10,772 nucleotides of DNA from Desulfobacteraceae bacterium (GCA_029287875.1 JARFQH010000033.1:1-10772), one strand, 5' to 3'; positions 1 through 7,120 are shown, numbered from the stretch's first letter. Notes: generated by a model from the letters alone, not told the origin. Numbers and translations: made by a program.

Positions 1-561
1 GCCATGGCCAGCGTGGCGGTGGGCTTTGAACTGGGCATACCGTTCGAGACTGTCAAGGCGGCCCTCGAAACCGTGGAGGGGGTGCAGCGACGCCTCGAAA
101 TCAAGGGCGATGTCAACGGCATCACGATCGTCGACGACTACGGCCACCATCCCACCGAAATAAAGACCACACTGCAGGCCGCCAAAGAGGCCTGGCCGGA
201 CCGGCGCATGGTGGTGGTTTTCCAACCGCACCGTTACAGCCGCACCCGGGCCCTTTTTGACGAATTTACCCGTTCTTTCTACCAGTCGGATGTGCTGCTG
301 GTCCTGCCGATATATTCGGCCGGTGAAAATGTGATCGAAGGCGTCGACAGCAACTCCATGTGCGACGGCATTCGCCAGCACGGCCACAAGGAGGTGATCT
401 GCAAAGACACTATCGCTGCAGCCGTGGCCGGCCTGAAGGACATCCTCGTTCCGGGGGACATCCTGCTGACGCTGGGTGCGGGCGACGTGTGGAAGGTCGG
501 CGAGGACATTTTGCGGGAACTGGGACCGCGGGGAAGTGAAGAAATAATGGGTCATAAATGA
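1..561 (+). CDS. murC: UDP-N-acetylmuramate--L-alanine ligase MurC, C-terminal part
   Basis: This is the 3' end of murC; the reading frame is open from base 1, so the start lies upstream of the window. MurC joins L-alanine to UDP-MurNAc with ATP in the cytoplasm, the first peptide-forming step of peptidoglycan precursor synthesis. What is visible is the end of the central ATPase domain and the whole C-terminal Mur ligase domain. The family signature DDYGHHPTE lies at about 133-159, followed by the QPHRYSRTR segment near 223-249 and the late LGAGDVWKVG segment near 472-504. The stop TGA at 559-561 is followed after 23 bases by murB, the usual order in dcw clusters. The first ATG at base 4 is internal, not the start. 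The identification is firm; only the N-terminal UDP-binding domain cannot be examined. Confidence 0.96.
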   Translation, partial: AMASVAVGFELGIPFETVKAALETVEGVQRRLEIKGDVNGITIVDDYGHHPTEIKTTLQAAKEAWPDRRMVVVFQPHRYSRTRALFDEFTRSFYQSDVLLVLPIYSAGENVIEGVDSNSMCDGIRQHGHKEVICKDTIAAAVAGLKDILVPGDILLTLGAGDVWKVGEDILRELGPRGSEEIMGHK

Positions 562-584
562 AGGAAGTCAATTTCTAAACGAGA

Positions 585-1541
585 ATGGATTCTATGCCGC
601 TGGGCACCAAAGAGAAAAACTGGTTGACCGAACAGTTCGGCCGCCATGTCCGTTTCGACGAACCGATGACCCGGCACACCTATTTCAAGGTCGGCGGGCC
701 GGCCGAGGCTTTCGTAACACCGCCCGATACGGCGGCCCTGGAGCAGTTGATGCGCTGGTGCAGATCGGACCGACAGCCTTGGATGGTCATCGGGGGCGGT
801 TCGAATCTGCTGGTCAAAGACGGCGGCATCGGCGGCGTCGTCATCAGCCTGAGCCGATGCCTGAAAGATATACGGACGACGGTAGGCGGCAGCGACGTCC
901 GGTTGACGGCCCAGGCCGGGGTCAAACTGCCATCCCTATGCCGGTACTGCATCGAGCGCGGTTTTGCGGGGTTTAACTTTGCGCTCGGCATCCCGTCAAC
1001 GGTGGGGGGTGCGATCGTCATGAACGCCGGAACAGCCAGGGGGTCAATGGCGGATGTGCTGGAATCGGTCGACTGCCTGCAGCCGGACGGCCGGTGGGTT
1101 CGATTCGACCGTCGCGGACTCGATTTCTCCTACCGGTGTCTTTCCTGGAAAGGAAGCGGACCAAACGGCGAGGGCGAAATCCCGATCATTGTCGACGGCT
1201 CTTTTTCACTGAAACCGGGGGATGCGAAGAAGCTGGCAGACGAAGCCAAGGAGATCCTGAAGATGAGAACTGCCAAGCAGCCGATCGACCAACCGAGCGC
1301 AGGCTGCTTCTTTAAAAATCCGGCCCCGGATCGGTCGGCAGGCGAGTTGATCGAAAAGGCCGGCCTTAAAGGGCGACAGATCGGCGGTGCACGAGTGTCA
1401 ACCCGGCACGCCAACTTCATCGTCAACGGCGGCGGCGCGACCGCCCGCGACATCCTGGCTCTCATGGAACTGGTACAAAAGCGTGTGGCCGAGAAGTTTG
1501 CGGTTGAACTCGTCCCCGAGGTGAAAATTGTTGGGCATTAG
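585..1541 (+). CDS. murB: UDP-N-acetylenolpyruvoylglucosamine reductase MurB
   Basis: MurB is a cytoplasmic FAD enzyme that reduces UDP-GlcNAc-enolpyruvate with NADPH to UDP-MurNAc. The product is 318 residues. The FAD-binding PP-loop GGGSNLLV is at residues 70-77, the second FAD segment GIPSTVGGA at 135-143, SYR at 182-184, PSAGCFFKNP at 237-246 and the terminal PEV, with the conserved Glu, at 311-313. Length and layout fit the shorter type II MurB. The residue that protonates the substrate is usually Ser but here is Cys241, a substitution seen in a subset of the family. The start is uncertain: ATG 585 is used here, ATG 594 is in frame, and the only purine-rich stretch (AAGGAAG, 561-567) is rather distant. 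An in-frame ATG at 558 overlapping the murC stop is cut off by TAA at 576-578. The 3' end overlaps ftsQ by 14 bases. Confidence 0.95.
   Translation: MDSMPLGTKEKNWLTEQFGRHVRFDEPMTRHTYFKVGGPAEAFVTPPDTAALEQLMRWCRSDRQPWMVIGGGSNLLVKDGGIGGVVISLSRCLKDIRTTVGGSDVRLTAQAGVKLPSLCRYCIERGFAGFNFALGIPSTVGGAIVMNAGTARGSMADVLESVDCLQPDGRWVRFDRRGLDFSYRCLSWKGSGPNGEGEIPIIVDGSFSLKPGDAKKLADEAKEILKMRTAKQPIDQPSAGCFFKNPAPDRSAGELIEKAGLKGRQIGGARVSTRHANFIVNGGGATARDILALMELVQKRVAEKFAVELVPEVKIVGH
1518..1523 (+). promoter_or_regulatory. ribosome binding site that sets the ftsQ TTG start
   Basis: GAGGTG lies inside the end of murB, four bases before TTG 1528 and seven before TTG 1531. No ATG or GTG in the ftsQ frame is nearby. 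The next in-frame ATG (1615) would remove the basic cytoplasmic tail typical of FtsQ. The site therefore favours a TTG start overlapping murB, though which of the two TTG codons is used cannot be told. Confidence 0.6.
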
Positions 1542-2493
1542 GCGCAAAAGGCAAAACCGTTTCAAACGGCAGCGGCCGAAAAAAAACCGCCATTGGGTCT
1601 CCGGTGGACTGAAAATGGCGGCCGGTGGAATCGGTGTGGTCCTGCTCAGCATCATTTTTATTTTCTGCCACGATGTGGTCACCCAATGCGATGCGTTCAA
1701 AATCAAGACGGTTGCCGTGACGGGCAACCGTCGCCTGAATCGAGAAGAGATTTGGGAAAGGGCCGGAATCCTACCCGGTTCCAATATCTTGGCGGTCAAT
1801 TCGGTTGCTGCCCGCAAACGATTGCTGGCCGAGCCCTGGATCGCCGACGCGCAGATCCGACGCGAAATACCGGACGGAATTCACATCTCCATCCGGGAAC
1901 ATCGCGCCCTGGCCGTTATAGACCTGGGCCGCAAATTCCTGCTCGATGATGCCGGGACCATTTTCAAGGAGGTGGCGCCGCAGGAAGCCGACAATCTGCC
2001 GGTGGTCGAGGGGCTTCGTTATGCGGATATCGAACTCCAGCCGTCCACGGTCGCTACCGGCACCCCGGTGCCGCAGACAACCCGGCAATCCAACGGCGAT
2101 CAGAACCCGGCTTCTCCATTTGCTGCGGTTGTCGCCGTGCTGCGGCTCGGAACGCCGGCTGACAGCGTTATCACCAACCGGCATCTTTCCCGGATCGTGG
2201 TGGACAGTGAGACCGGCATCACCTTGCAGACGCGCAAGGGCCCGAAGACCGTCAAGCTCGGCTTCCAGGATTACGCGAGAAAGTTTACCGTGCTGCGGCA
2301 GCTGCTCGCTTATCTGAAGAAGCATCGCCCCGACGGATGGCGGGAACTGGCGACGGTGGATCTGAACAACCTGGAGCGCATCGTCGTGGAGCCGGTTTAC
2401 GATATTGGAAAGGCATCGGAGACCGGCCACAGAGGCCGCAAAATATCGAATAATGTGCCGGCAGCGGACGCGTCAGCGCCGTCGCCGGCCTAG
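1528..2493 (+). CDS. ftsQ: cell division protein FtsQ (POTRA domain)
   Basis: FtsQ is a single-pass inner membrane protein that links early septal ring proteins to FtsB/FtsL and later ones, acting mainly in the periplasm. The 321-residue product has a very basic cytoplasmic tail (residues 5-22), one membrane segment at about 31-49, a POTRA domain at about 57-125 starting FKIKTVAVTGNRRL, and the FtsQ/DivIB domain to about residue 293. Typical elements are the P-G-S-N-I segment at 83-87 and the FLLDDAGTIF segment at 137-146. The TTG start is chosen from GAGGTG just upstream and from the need for the basic tail. A polar stretch rich in Thr, Pro, Gln and Asn at about 175-198 looks like a flexible loop between beta strands. 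The last 28 residues are low in complexity. The gene overlaps murB and sits directly before ftsA; ddl, often found between murB and ftsQ, is absent. Confidence 0.92.
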   Translation: MLGIRRKRQNRFKRQRPKKNRHWVSGGLKMAAGGIGVVLLSIIFIFCHDVVTQCDAFKIKTVAVTGNRRLNREEIWERAGILPGSNILAVNSVAARKRLLAEPWIADAQIRREIPDGIHISIREHRALAVIDLGRKFLLDDAGTIFKEVAPQEADNLPVVEGLRYADIELQPSTVATGTPVPQTTRQSNGDQNPASPFAAVVAVLRLGTPADSVITNRHLSRIVVDSETGITLQTRKGPKTVKLGFQDYARKFTVLRQLLAYLKKHRPDGWRELATVDLNNLERIVVEPVYDIGKASETGHRGRKISNNVPAADASAPSPA

Positions 2494-2507
2494 CAGGAGG
2501 TTAGGAA

Positions 2508-3734
2508 ATGCAGGGACAGGGAAAAATCGTTGTCGGTCTGGACATCGGGACGACCAAGATTTGCGCTGTGGTCGGCGAGGTCTCCGGTGACAAGCTCAAC
2601 ATCATCGGCATCGGCACGCACCCTTCCATCGGACTGCGCAAGGGCGTGGTCGTCAACATCGAATCGACCGTGGAATCGATCAAGAAGGCCGTCGAGGAAG
2701 CCGAACTGATGGCCGGCTGTGAGATCTCGTCCGTCTATGCCGGTATCGCCGGTGGCCATATCACGGGCTTTAACAGCCGCGGCATCGTGGCCATAAAGGG
2801 TTCGGAAATCACGGATCAGGACGTCGAGCGGGTCATCGATGCCGCGCGGGCTGTCGCCATTCCCATGGACCGGGAAGTCATCCATGTGCTGCCTCAGGAG
2901 TACATCGTCGACGATGAAGCCGGAATTCAAAACCCGGTCGGTATGGCCGGCGTGCGGCTGGAAGCCAAGATCCATATTGTAACCGGTGCTGTGACCTCGG
3001 CCCACAACATCGTAAAATGCGCCAACCGCTCGGGTCTGGACGTCGGCGACATCGTGCTCGAATCTCTGGCCTCCGGTGAAGCCGTCTTGACCGAGGAAGA
3101 AAAAGATCTCGGCACGGCGTTGATTGACATGGGAGGCGGAACCACCGACCTGGCTGTATTTTCCGGCAAGAACATCAAGCACACCTTTGTTCTGGCCCTG
3201 GGCGGCAATAACCTGACCAACGACATCGCCATTGGCATGCGGACACCCCATGCCGAAGCCGAAAGAATCAAAACCAAGTTCGGCACGTGCCTGGCGGCCA
3301 ATATCCACAACGACGAAAATATCGAGATTCCCGGTATGGGTGGCCGCGGTCCCCGTAAGTTGCCCAAGCAGATTTTGGCGGAAATTCTCGAACCCCGCAT
3401 GGAGGAGATTTTCGCCCTGGTCAACCGTGAAATCTACCGGGCCGGCCAGGAAAATTCAATTTCATCGGGCATGGTACTCACCGGCGGATCTTCGATGCTC
3501 GACGGCACGACCGAAATCGCCGAATCGGTTTTCGGACTGCCGACCAGATTGGGAAAGCCCCGTGGCATCAGCGGGCTGATCGACGTGGTCAACAACCCCA
3601 TGTATGCCACCGGCGTGGGCTTGGTGATCTACGGAGCCAAACGGCAGAGTTCCAAAAAATTCAGAATCCGCGACAACAATATCTTCAATCGCATCATGTC
3701 CCGCATGAAGCGATGGTTTCAGGAAGTGGTGTAA
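2508..3734 (+). CDS. ftsA: cell division protein FtsA
   Basis: FtsA is an actin-fold ATPase that tethers FtsZ filaments to the inner membrane and recruits later divisome proteins. The product is 408 residues, close to the family norm. The phosphate-1 motif GLDIGTTKICAVVGE is at residues 10-24, the FtsA-specific 1C (SHS2) domain at about 85-165, phosphate-2 IDMGGGTTDLAVF at 206-218 and the adenosine motif LTGGSSMLDG at 324-333. The C terminus (about 392-408, ending MKRWFQEVV) is an amphipathic basic helix, the expected membrane-targeting sequence. The start is well set by AGGAGG at 2495-2500 seven bases before ATG, and the stop of ftsQ lies 14 bases upstream. It is followed by an unusually long gap before ftsZ. 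Nothing is missing or broken. Confidence 0.97.
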   Translation: MQGQGKIVVGLDIGTTKICAVVGEVSGDKLNIIGIGTHPSIGLRKGVVVNIESTVESIKKAVEEAELMAGCEISSVYAGIAGGHITGFNSRGIVAIKGSEITDQDVERVIDAARAVAIPMDREVIHVLPQEYIVDDEAGIQNPVGMAGVRLEAKIHIVTGAVTSAHNIVKCANRSGLDVGDIVLESLASGEAVLTEEEKDLGTALIDMGGGTTDLAVFSGKNIKHTFVLALGGNNLTNDIAIGMRTPHAEAERIKTKFGTCLAANIHNDENIEIPGMGGRGPRKLPKQILAEILEPRMEEIFALVNREIYRAGQENSISSGMVLTGGSSMLDGTTEIAESVFGLPTRLGKPRGISGLIDVVNNPMYATGVGLVIYGAKRQSSKKFRIRDNNIFNRIMSRMKRWFQEVV

Positions 3735-3735
3735 A

Positions 3736-3771
3736 AGACGGACTGTGGCCGGTCGTTTTCCGGCTGCGTCT
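3736..3771 (+). other. stem-loop just after ftsA
   Basis: AGACG at 3736-3740 pairs with CGTCT at 3767-3771, and inside it GCCGG at 3748-3752 pairs with CCGGC at 3760-3764 around a 7-base loop, leaving an asymmetric internal loop. It begins one base after the ftsA stop. There is no T-run after it, so it is not a standard rho-independent terminator. It may be an mRNA processing or stability element that lets ftsZ be expressed at a level different from ftsA. This is inference from pairing only. Confidence 0.3.
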
Positions 3772-3791
3772 GAAACAGGAGTCGGAAAAAA

Positions 3792-3917
3792 ATGTCAATC
3801 CAACGATCCAGGATAAAGGATGTCGGTCAACGGACAAAAAGGCGTGCATGGGGAAACGCCGGCGACCTCCCGAGTCCGGTTTCCTACGGCCTGGATCAAC
3901 AATCACACAGGGGGTGA
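3792..3917 (+). CDS. possible 41-residue basic peptide in the ftsA-ftsZ spacer
   Basis: An ATG ORF of 41 codons lies wholly between ftsA and ftsZ. AGGAG at 3777-3781 sits 10 bases before its ATG, and its TGA (3915-3917) falls in the ftsZ ribosome binding region, three bases before the ftsZ ATG. The predicted peptide begins MSIQRSRIKDVG and is rich in Arg and Lys in its first half (R5, R7, K9, R14, K16, R17, R18). It has no membrane segment, no Cys and no motif I recognise. Translation of such an ORF would bring ribosomes to the ftsZ start, so it could act as a leader for translational coupling. An ORF this short can arise by chance in GC-rich DNA, and no homology is claimed. Confidence 0.22.
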   Translation: MSIQRSRIKDVGQRTKRRAWGNAGDLPSPVSYGLDQQSHRG

Positions 3918-3920
3918 AAC

Positions 3921-5105
3921 ATGTTTACTTTCGTTGACAATGAAAAATCGGCAAAAATCAAGGTCATCGGTGTCGGGGGAGCCGGCGGAAACGCCATCAA
4001 CAACATGATTGCCTGCAAGCTCCAAGGTGTTAAATTTATCACCGCTAATACCGATGCACAGGCCCTCGAGACCTCCAATGCCCCGGTCAAGATCCAGCTG
4101 GGTGAAAAACTCACCGAAGGTTTGGGGGCCGGCGCCAACCCCGAAGTCGGGCGTCAGGCGGCCATCGAGAGCGAAGAGGAGGTCCGCGAGCTCCTCAAGG
4201 ACAGTCACATGGTGTTTATAACCGCCGGCCTGGGAGGCGGAACCGGAACCGGTGCGGCACCGGTCATCGCCCGGATCTGCAAAGACCTTGGCGCCCTCAC
4301 GGTGGCCGTTGTGAGCAAGCCTTTTTCGTTCGAAGGCCGCAAACGGTCCCGACAGGCGGAGGAAGGCCTCGAGGCTCTGAAAAATATGGCCGACACCGCC
4401 ATCACGATCCCCAATGACCGTCTGCGCGGCATCGCCTCCAAGAATGCCACCATGATCGAAATGTTCAGAAGGGCCGATGAGGTCCTGTTGCATTCGGTCA
4501 AGGGGATCACCGACCTGATCATGATGCCGGGATTGGTCAACCTCGATTTTGCCGACGTCAAGACAACCATGTCCAAAGCCGGAATGGCCATCATGGGCAT
4601 CGGCACCGCCAACGGCGAAAACCGGGCCGTGCTGGCCGCCGAACGGGCCATCTCACATCCATTGTTGGAAGATATCTCCATTTCCGGTGCCCGCGGTGTG
4701 CTCATGAACATCACCAGCACCAGCGATCTCACCATGGAGGAGATGACCGAGGCCTCGGACCGGATCTACAGCGAGGTCGGTGAAGATGCCGATATCATTT
4801 GGGGTACGGTCATCGACGATACCCTGGGCGACGAGATCCGCGTCACCCTGATCGCCACCGGCATCGGCGGCTCTGCCGAAACAACCATCCGGGGCCGACG
4901 TGAAGATTTCAAACTGCGCGGCAAGGTGCGGGACCTCACCCCCGCGGACCTCCAGCACGCCGAGGACTTTGAGGTGCCGACCTTTATTCGCCAGAAAGAA
5001 GCCGTGGGCGAGAACAGTGGCGCGACGTATCGCGGACACCGGGGGATCGTTCTGGACAACAACGATCTGGATGTGCCGACATTTCTGAGGCGCAAGGCCG
5101 ACTGA
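3921..5105 (+). CDS. ftsZ: cell division GTPase FtsZ
   Basis: FtsZ is the tubulin-like GTPase that forms the Z-ring at midcell. The product is 394 residues. The nucleotide-binding GVGGAGGNAINNM is at residues 17-29, the tubulin signature GLGGGTGTGAAP at 103-114, PNDRL at 164-168 and the T7 synergy loop NLDFADV at 207-213 with the catalytic Asp209 and Asp212. The globular core ends near residue 318. A short linker of about 65 residues leads to the conserved C-terminal peptide DVPTFLRRKAD (384-394), which binds FtsA and other partners. A second copy-like motif, EVPTFIRQKEA, occurs at 351-361. The ATG is preceded by a G-rich, SD-like stretch ending in GGGGTGA (3911-3917). The gene is separated from ftsA by 186 bases holding a hairpin and a small ORF, and is the last gene of the dcw cluster here. 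Confidence 0.98.
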   Translation: MFTFVDNEKSAKIKVIGVGGAGGNAINNMIACKLQGVKFITANTDAQALETSNAPVKIQLGEKLTEGLGAGANPEVGRQAAIESEEEVRELLKDSHMVFITAGLGGGTGTGAAPVIARICKDLGALTVAVVSKPFSFEGRKRSRQAEEGLEALKNMADTAITIPNDRLRGIASKNATMIEMFRRADEVLLHSVKGITDLIMMPGLVNLDFADVKTTMSKAGMAIMGIGTANGENRAVLAAERAISHPLLEDISISGARGVLMNITSTSDLTMEEMTEASDRIYSEVGEDADIIWGTVIDDTLGDEIRVTLIATGIGGSAETTIRGRREDFKLRGKVRDLTPADLQHAEDFEVPTFIRQKEAVGENSGATYRGHRGIVLDNNDLDVPTFLRRKAD

Positions 5106-5113
5106 TCGACCCG

Positions 5114-5129
5114 CGCCGGCTCGCCGGTG
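5114..5129 (+). terminator. weak hairpin after ftsZ
   Basis: CGCCGG at 5114-5119 pairs with CCGGTG at 5124-5129 (one G-T pair) around a 4-base loop, nine bases after the ftsZ stop. No T-run follows, so intrinsic termination is doubtful. Its place at the end of the dcw cluster and before a new promoter makes a role in ending or trimming the ftsZ transcript possible. Confidence 0.3.
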
Positions 5130-5211
5130 TTGAATCTGTTCCACCATGATCAATTGGAAAATGGGCGGGTTCTTTCGCAGAAGGTCGTTTGACAAAACCG
5201 GGGCTGTCACG

Positions 5212-5240
5212 TTGCCAATCGGCTTGAACGTCGCTATAGT
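5212..5240 (+). promoter_or_regulatory. sigma70-type promoter for the radical SAM gene
   Basis: TTGCCA at 5212-5217 matches the -35 consensus at five of six bases, and TATAGT at 5235-5240 matches the -10 consensus at five of six, with an ideal 17-base spacer. Transcription would begin near 5247, about 45 bases before the radical SAM start, and after the ftsZ hairpin. An upstream TTGACA at 5189-5194 has no -10 at a proper distance. Confidence 0.6.
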
Positions 5241-5290
5241 GTCGCCATGGCCTCTCACGGCCAAGAAGGGCGGCGTGCAAGCGACAGTTG

Positions 5291-7033
5291 ATGGCAGCTT
5301 CGAAAAAAAAGAATAACCGGCAGACCTCCGGTGATCCCACCGACGCGGAGATCGGAACAATTCGTAAAAGCGGTCCCCATCGCCTACGGGTCGTTCTGGT
5401 GTATCCCAATCGCTACTCGGTCGGGATGTCGAACCTCGGATTTCAAACGGTTTACGGTCTGTTGAACCGCTTCGATGGCGTGGCCTGCGAACGGGCTTTT
5501 TTATCGGACGGCAAGACGCCTGCAGAACTTCGCATGGCTTCGGTCGAGTCCGGAAGGCCGTTGACTGAGTTCGACATCATCGCGTTTTCGGTCTCCTTTG
5601 AGAACGATTACCCGAACATGCTGGAGGTTCTTGCAACAGCAGGTCTCCCCCTGCAATCACGTGAGCGCAGAGACACCCACCCCCTGGTGATTGCAGGGGG
5701 AGTCGCCTGTTTTCTGAACCCGGAACCCCTGGCGCCCTTCATCGATTGCTTTCTGATCGGTGAAGCGGAAGCCATGCTGGAAGGGTTCTTCGCTTGTCTT
5801 CAAAACAAAGGATATCCTGAACATCGGGACCGCCGGCAACTTTTAGCCGCCTGCGCCCGGCATGTTCGGGGGGTATACGTTCCGCAATTCTACCGCCCCT
5901 TCTATGACGGAACCGGCGGCCTGGCAGCGGTTGAATTGCTGGCCGACGTCCCCGAGAGGATTGAACGAACCTACCTGGCCGACCTGTCACAGATTCCCAC
6001 TTGCAGTGCCGTGGTCACCCCACACACGACTTTCGACCGAACCTTTTTGATCGAGGTCGGCCGGGGCTGCCCCCACGGATGCCGGTTCTGCAGCGCAGGG
6101 TTTATCTACCGTCCGCCCCGTTTCCGGCCGCTGTCGCTTCTGCAGGCCTGCATGCAACAAGGCGCATCCGTCACCGACCGCATCGGACTGGTCGGAGCGG
6201 CGGTTTCGGATTTGCCGGGAATAAAGGAGCTCTGTCATCGGGCAGATTCAGACGATATCCGGGTATCGTTCAGTTCACTGCGGGCCGATGCGCTCGATGA
6301 CGACCTGGTGGCCGCTCTGCGCCGCAGCCACGTCAAAACCGCTACCATCGCCCCGGATGCCGGTTCCGAGAGGATGCGGCGGGTTATCAATAAGGGTATC
6401 GACGAAGACACGATTCTGCGGGCCGCCGCACTGCTGGTCACTGGCGGCATCCCGAATCTCAAGCTCTATTTCATGATCGGCCTGCCGACCGAAACCGCGG
6501 ACGACGTCGAGGCCATCGTCGGGTTGTGTAAAAAAATCAAACACGTCTTTCTCAGCCGCAGCCGCGGTCAAAAACGGATCGGCGGAATGACTGTCAGCCT
6601 GAGCTCCTTCGTACCCAAGCCCGTCACCCCTTTCCAGTGGGTCGCCATGGACGATGTGGCAACCCTGAAAAAAAAGATCCGCACCGTCAAAGACGGCCTC
6701 AAGAAAGTGCCCAATGTCCGGGTGCATGCGGATGTGCCGCGCTGGGCCTATATACAGGCGCTGCTGTCACGGGGAGACCGCCGGGTCGCAGGCCTTTTGG
6801 AACTGGCTCATAAATACCGACAAAACTGGCCGCAATCCCTCAAGGAAACGCCGCTTAACGCCGATTTTTACGTTGTGCGGTCGCGTCCGGTGGATGAAGT
6901 TCTGCCATGGGACTTCATCGACCATGGGGTCAAAAAGAGTTTTCTGGCCCGCGAGTACCACAAGGCGCTTGCCGGGCGCCCTTCTCCCCCCTGCCCCATG
7001 GATAACTGCCGCCGCTGCGGCATCTGCCGCTAA
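5291..7033 (+). CDS. radical SAM protein, TIGR03960-like, with B12-binding-type N-terminal domain
   Basis: The product has 580 residues. The N-terminal part (about 32-170) is a Rossmann-like, B12-binding-type region with VYPNRYSVGMSNLGF at 37-51 and HPLVIAGG at 130-137. The radical SAM core follows, with the [4Fe-4S]-SAM motif C260-x3-C264-x2-C267 and the APDAGSERMRRVINKGI segment at 354-370. The C terminus carries PWDFIDHGV (539-547) and a Cys cluster C568, C573, C576, C579. These features match the widespread, uncharacterised TIGR03960 family, whose substrate is unknown. Its common partner, a TIGR03936/DUF2344 protein, is not in this window. ATG 5291 is preferred to TTG 5288; the nearest SD-like stretch (AAGAAGGG, 5263-5270) is distant, so the start is uncertain. 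A near-consensus promoter precedes it and a likely terminator follows, so it is probably transcribed alone. A perfect 16-bp inverted repeat lies inside the gene. Confidence 0.85.
   Translation: MAASKKKNNRQTSGDPTDAEIGTIRKSGPHRLRVVLVYPNRYSVGMSNLGFQTVYGLLNRFDGVACERAFLSDGKTPAELRMASVESGRPLTEFDIIAFSVSFENDYPNMLEVLATAGLPLQSRERRDTHPLVIAGGVACFLNPEPLAPFIDCFLIGEAEAMLEGFFACLQNKGYPEHRDRRQLLAACARHVRGVYVPQFYRPFYDGTGGLAAVELLADVPERIERTYLADLSQIPTCSAVVTPHTTFDRTFLIEVGRGCPHGCRFCSAGFIYRPPRFRPLSLLQACMQQGASVTDRIGLVGAAVSDLPGIKELCHRADSDDIRVSFSSLRADALDDDLVAALRRSHVKTATIAPDAGSERMRRVINKGIDEDTILRAAALLVTGGIPNLKLYFMIGLPTETADDVEAIVGLCKKIKHVFLSRSRGQKRIGGMTVSLSSFVPKPVTPFQWVAMDDVATLKKKIRTVKDGLKKVPNVRVHADVPRWAYIQALLSRGDRRVAGLLELAHKYRQNWPQSLKETPLNADFYVVRSRPVDEVLPWDFIDHGVKKSFLAREYHKALAGRPSPPCPMDNCRRCGICR
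5645..5702. repeat. perfect 16-bp inverted repeat inside the radical SAM gene
   Basis: The arms CTCCCCCTGCAATCAC (5645-5660) and GTGATTGCAGGGGGAG (5687-5702) are exact reverse complements separated by 26 bases. The arms encode parts of residues 119-124 and 133-138 of the radical SAM protein. In mRNA this would form a very stable stem. A match this long is not expected by chance in a single gene, but no function is known to me. It may be an RNA structure, a pause site, or a relic of a template-switch event between the arms. Confidence 0.8.
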
Positions 7034-7036
7034 AAC

Positions 7037-7085
7037 CCGACCGAACAGCCTCTCCGGTTGGCATCAAGGCCTAAACCGAACTTTT
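7037..7085 (+). terminator. probable terminator after the radical SAM gene
   Basis: Two mutually exclusive hairpins can form. One pairs CCGACCG (7037-7043) with CGGTTGG (7055-7061). The other pairs CGGTT-GGC (7055-7062) with GCC (7069-7071) and AACCG (7074-7078), leaving a 2-base bulge, and is followed by AACTTTT. The second has the shape of a rho-independent terminator, although its T-run is short. Confidence 0.45.
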
Positions 7086-7090
7086 CAGAT

Positions 7091-7120
7091 TTGACGAATC
7101 CGTAAGAAGCCCGATATATG
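7091..7120 (+). promoter_or_regulatory. candidate promoter for the cytochrome-rnf operon (distal)
   Basis: TTGACG at 7091-7096 matches the -35 consensus at five of six bases; TATATG at 7115-7120 matches the -10 at four of six with an 18-base spacer. It lies just after the terminator and would give a leader of about 210 bases. A long leader would leave room for the palindrome at 7210-7232 to act in RNA. Confidence 0.4.

Noticed and set aside
1771..2430. Long antisense frame (219 codons) opposite ftsQ
   Set aside because: Shadow of a GC-rich gene with strong third-position bias; the ftsQ frame shows clear domain features, the antisense frame none.
3903..4493. Antisense frame of 196 codons opposite ftsZ
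   Set aside because: Covers the most conserved part of FtsZ and has no family features of its own.
5189..5194. Consensus -35 TTGACA upstream of the radical SAM gene
   Set aside because: No -10-like hexamer at 16-18 bases; the pair at 5212 and 5235 is far better.
5247..5291. 14-codon ORF from ATG 5247 whose stop overlaps the radical SAM ATG
   Set aside because: Its ATG falls at the predicted transcription start, so it would have no ribosome binding site; too short to support.
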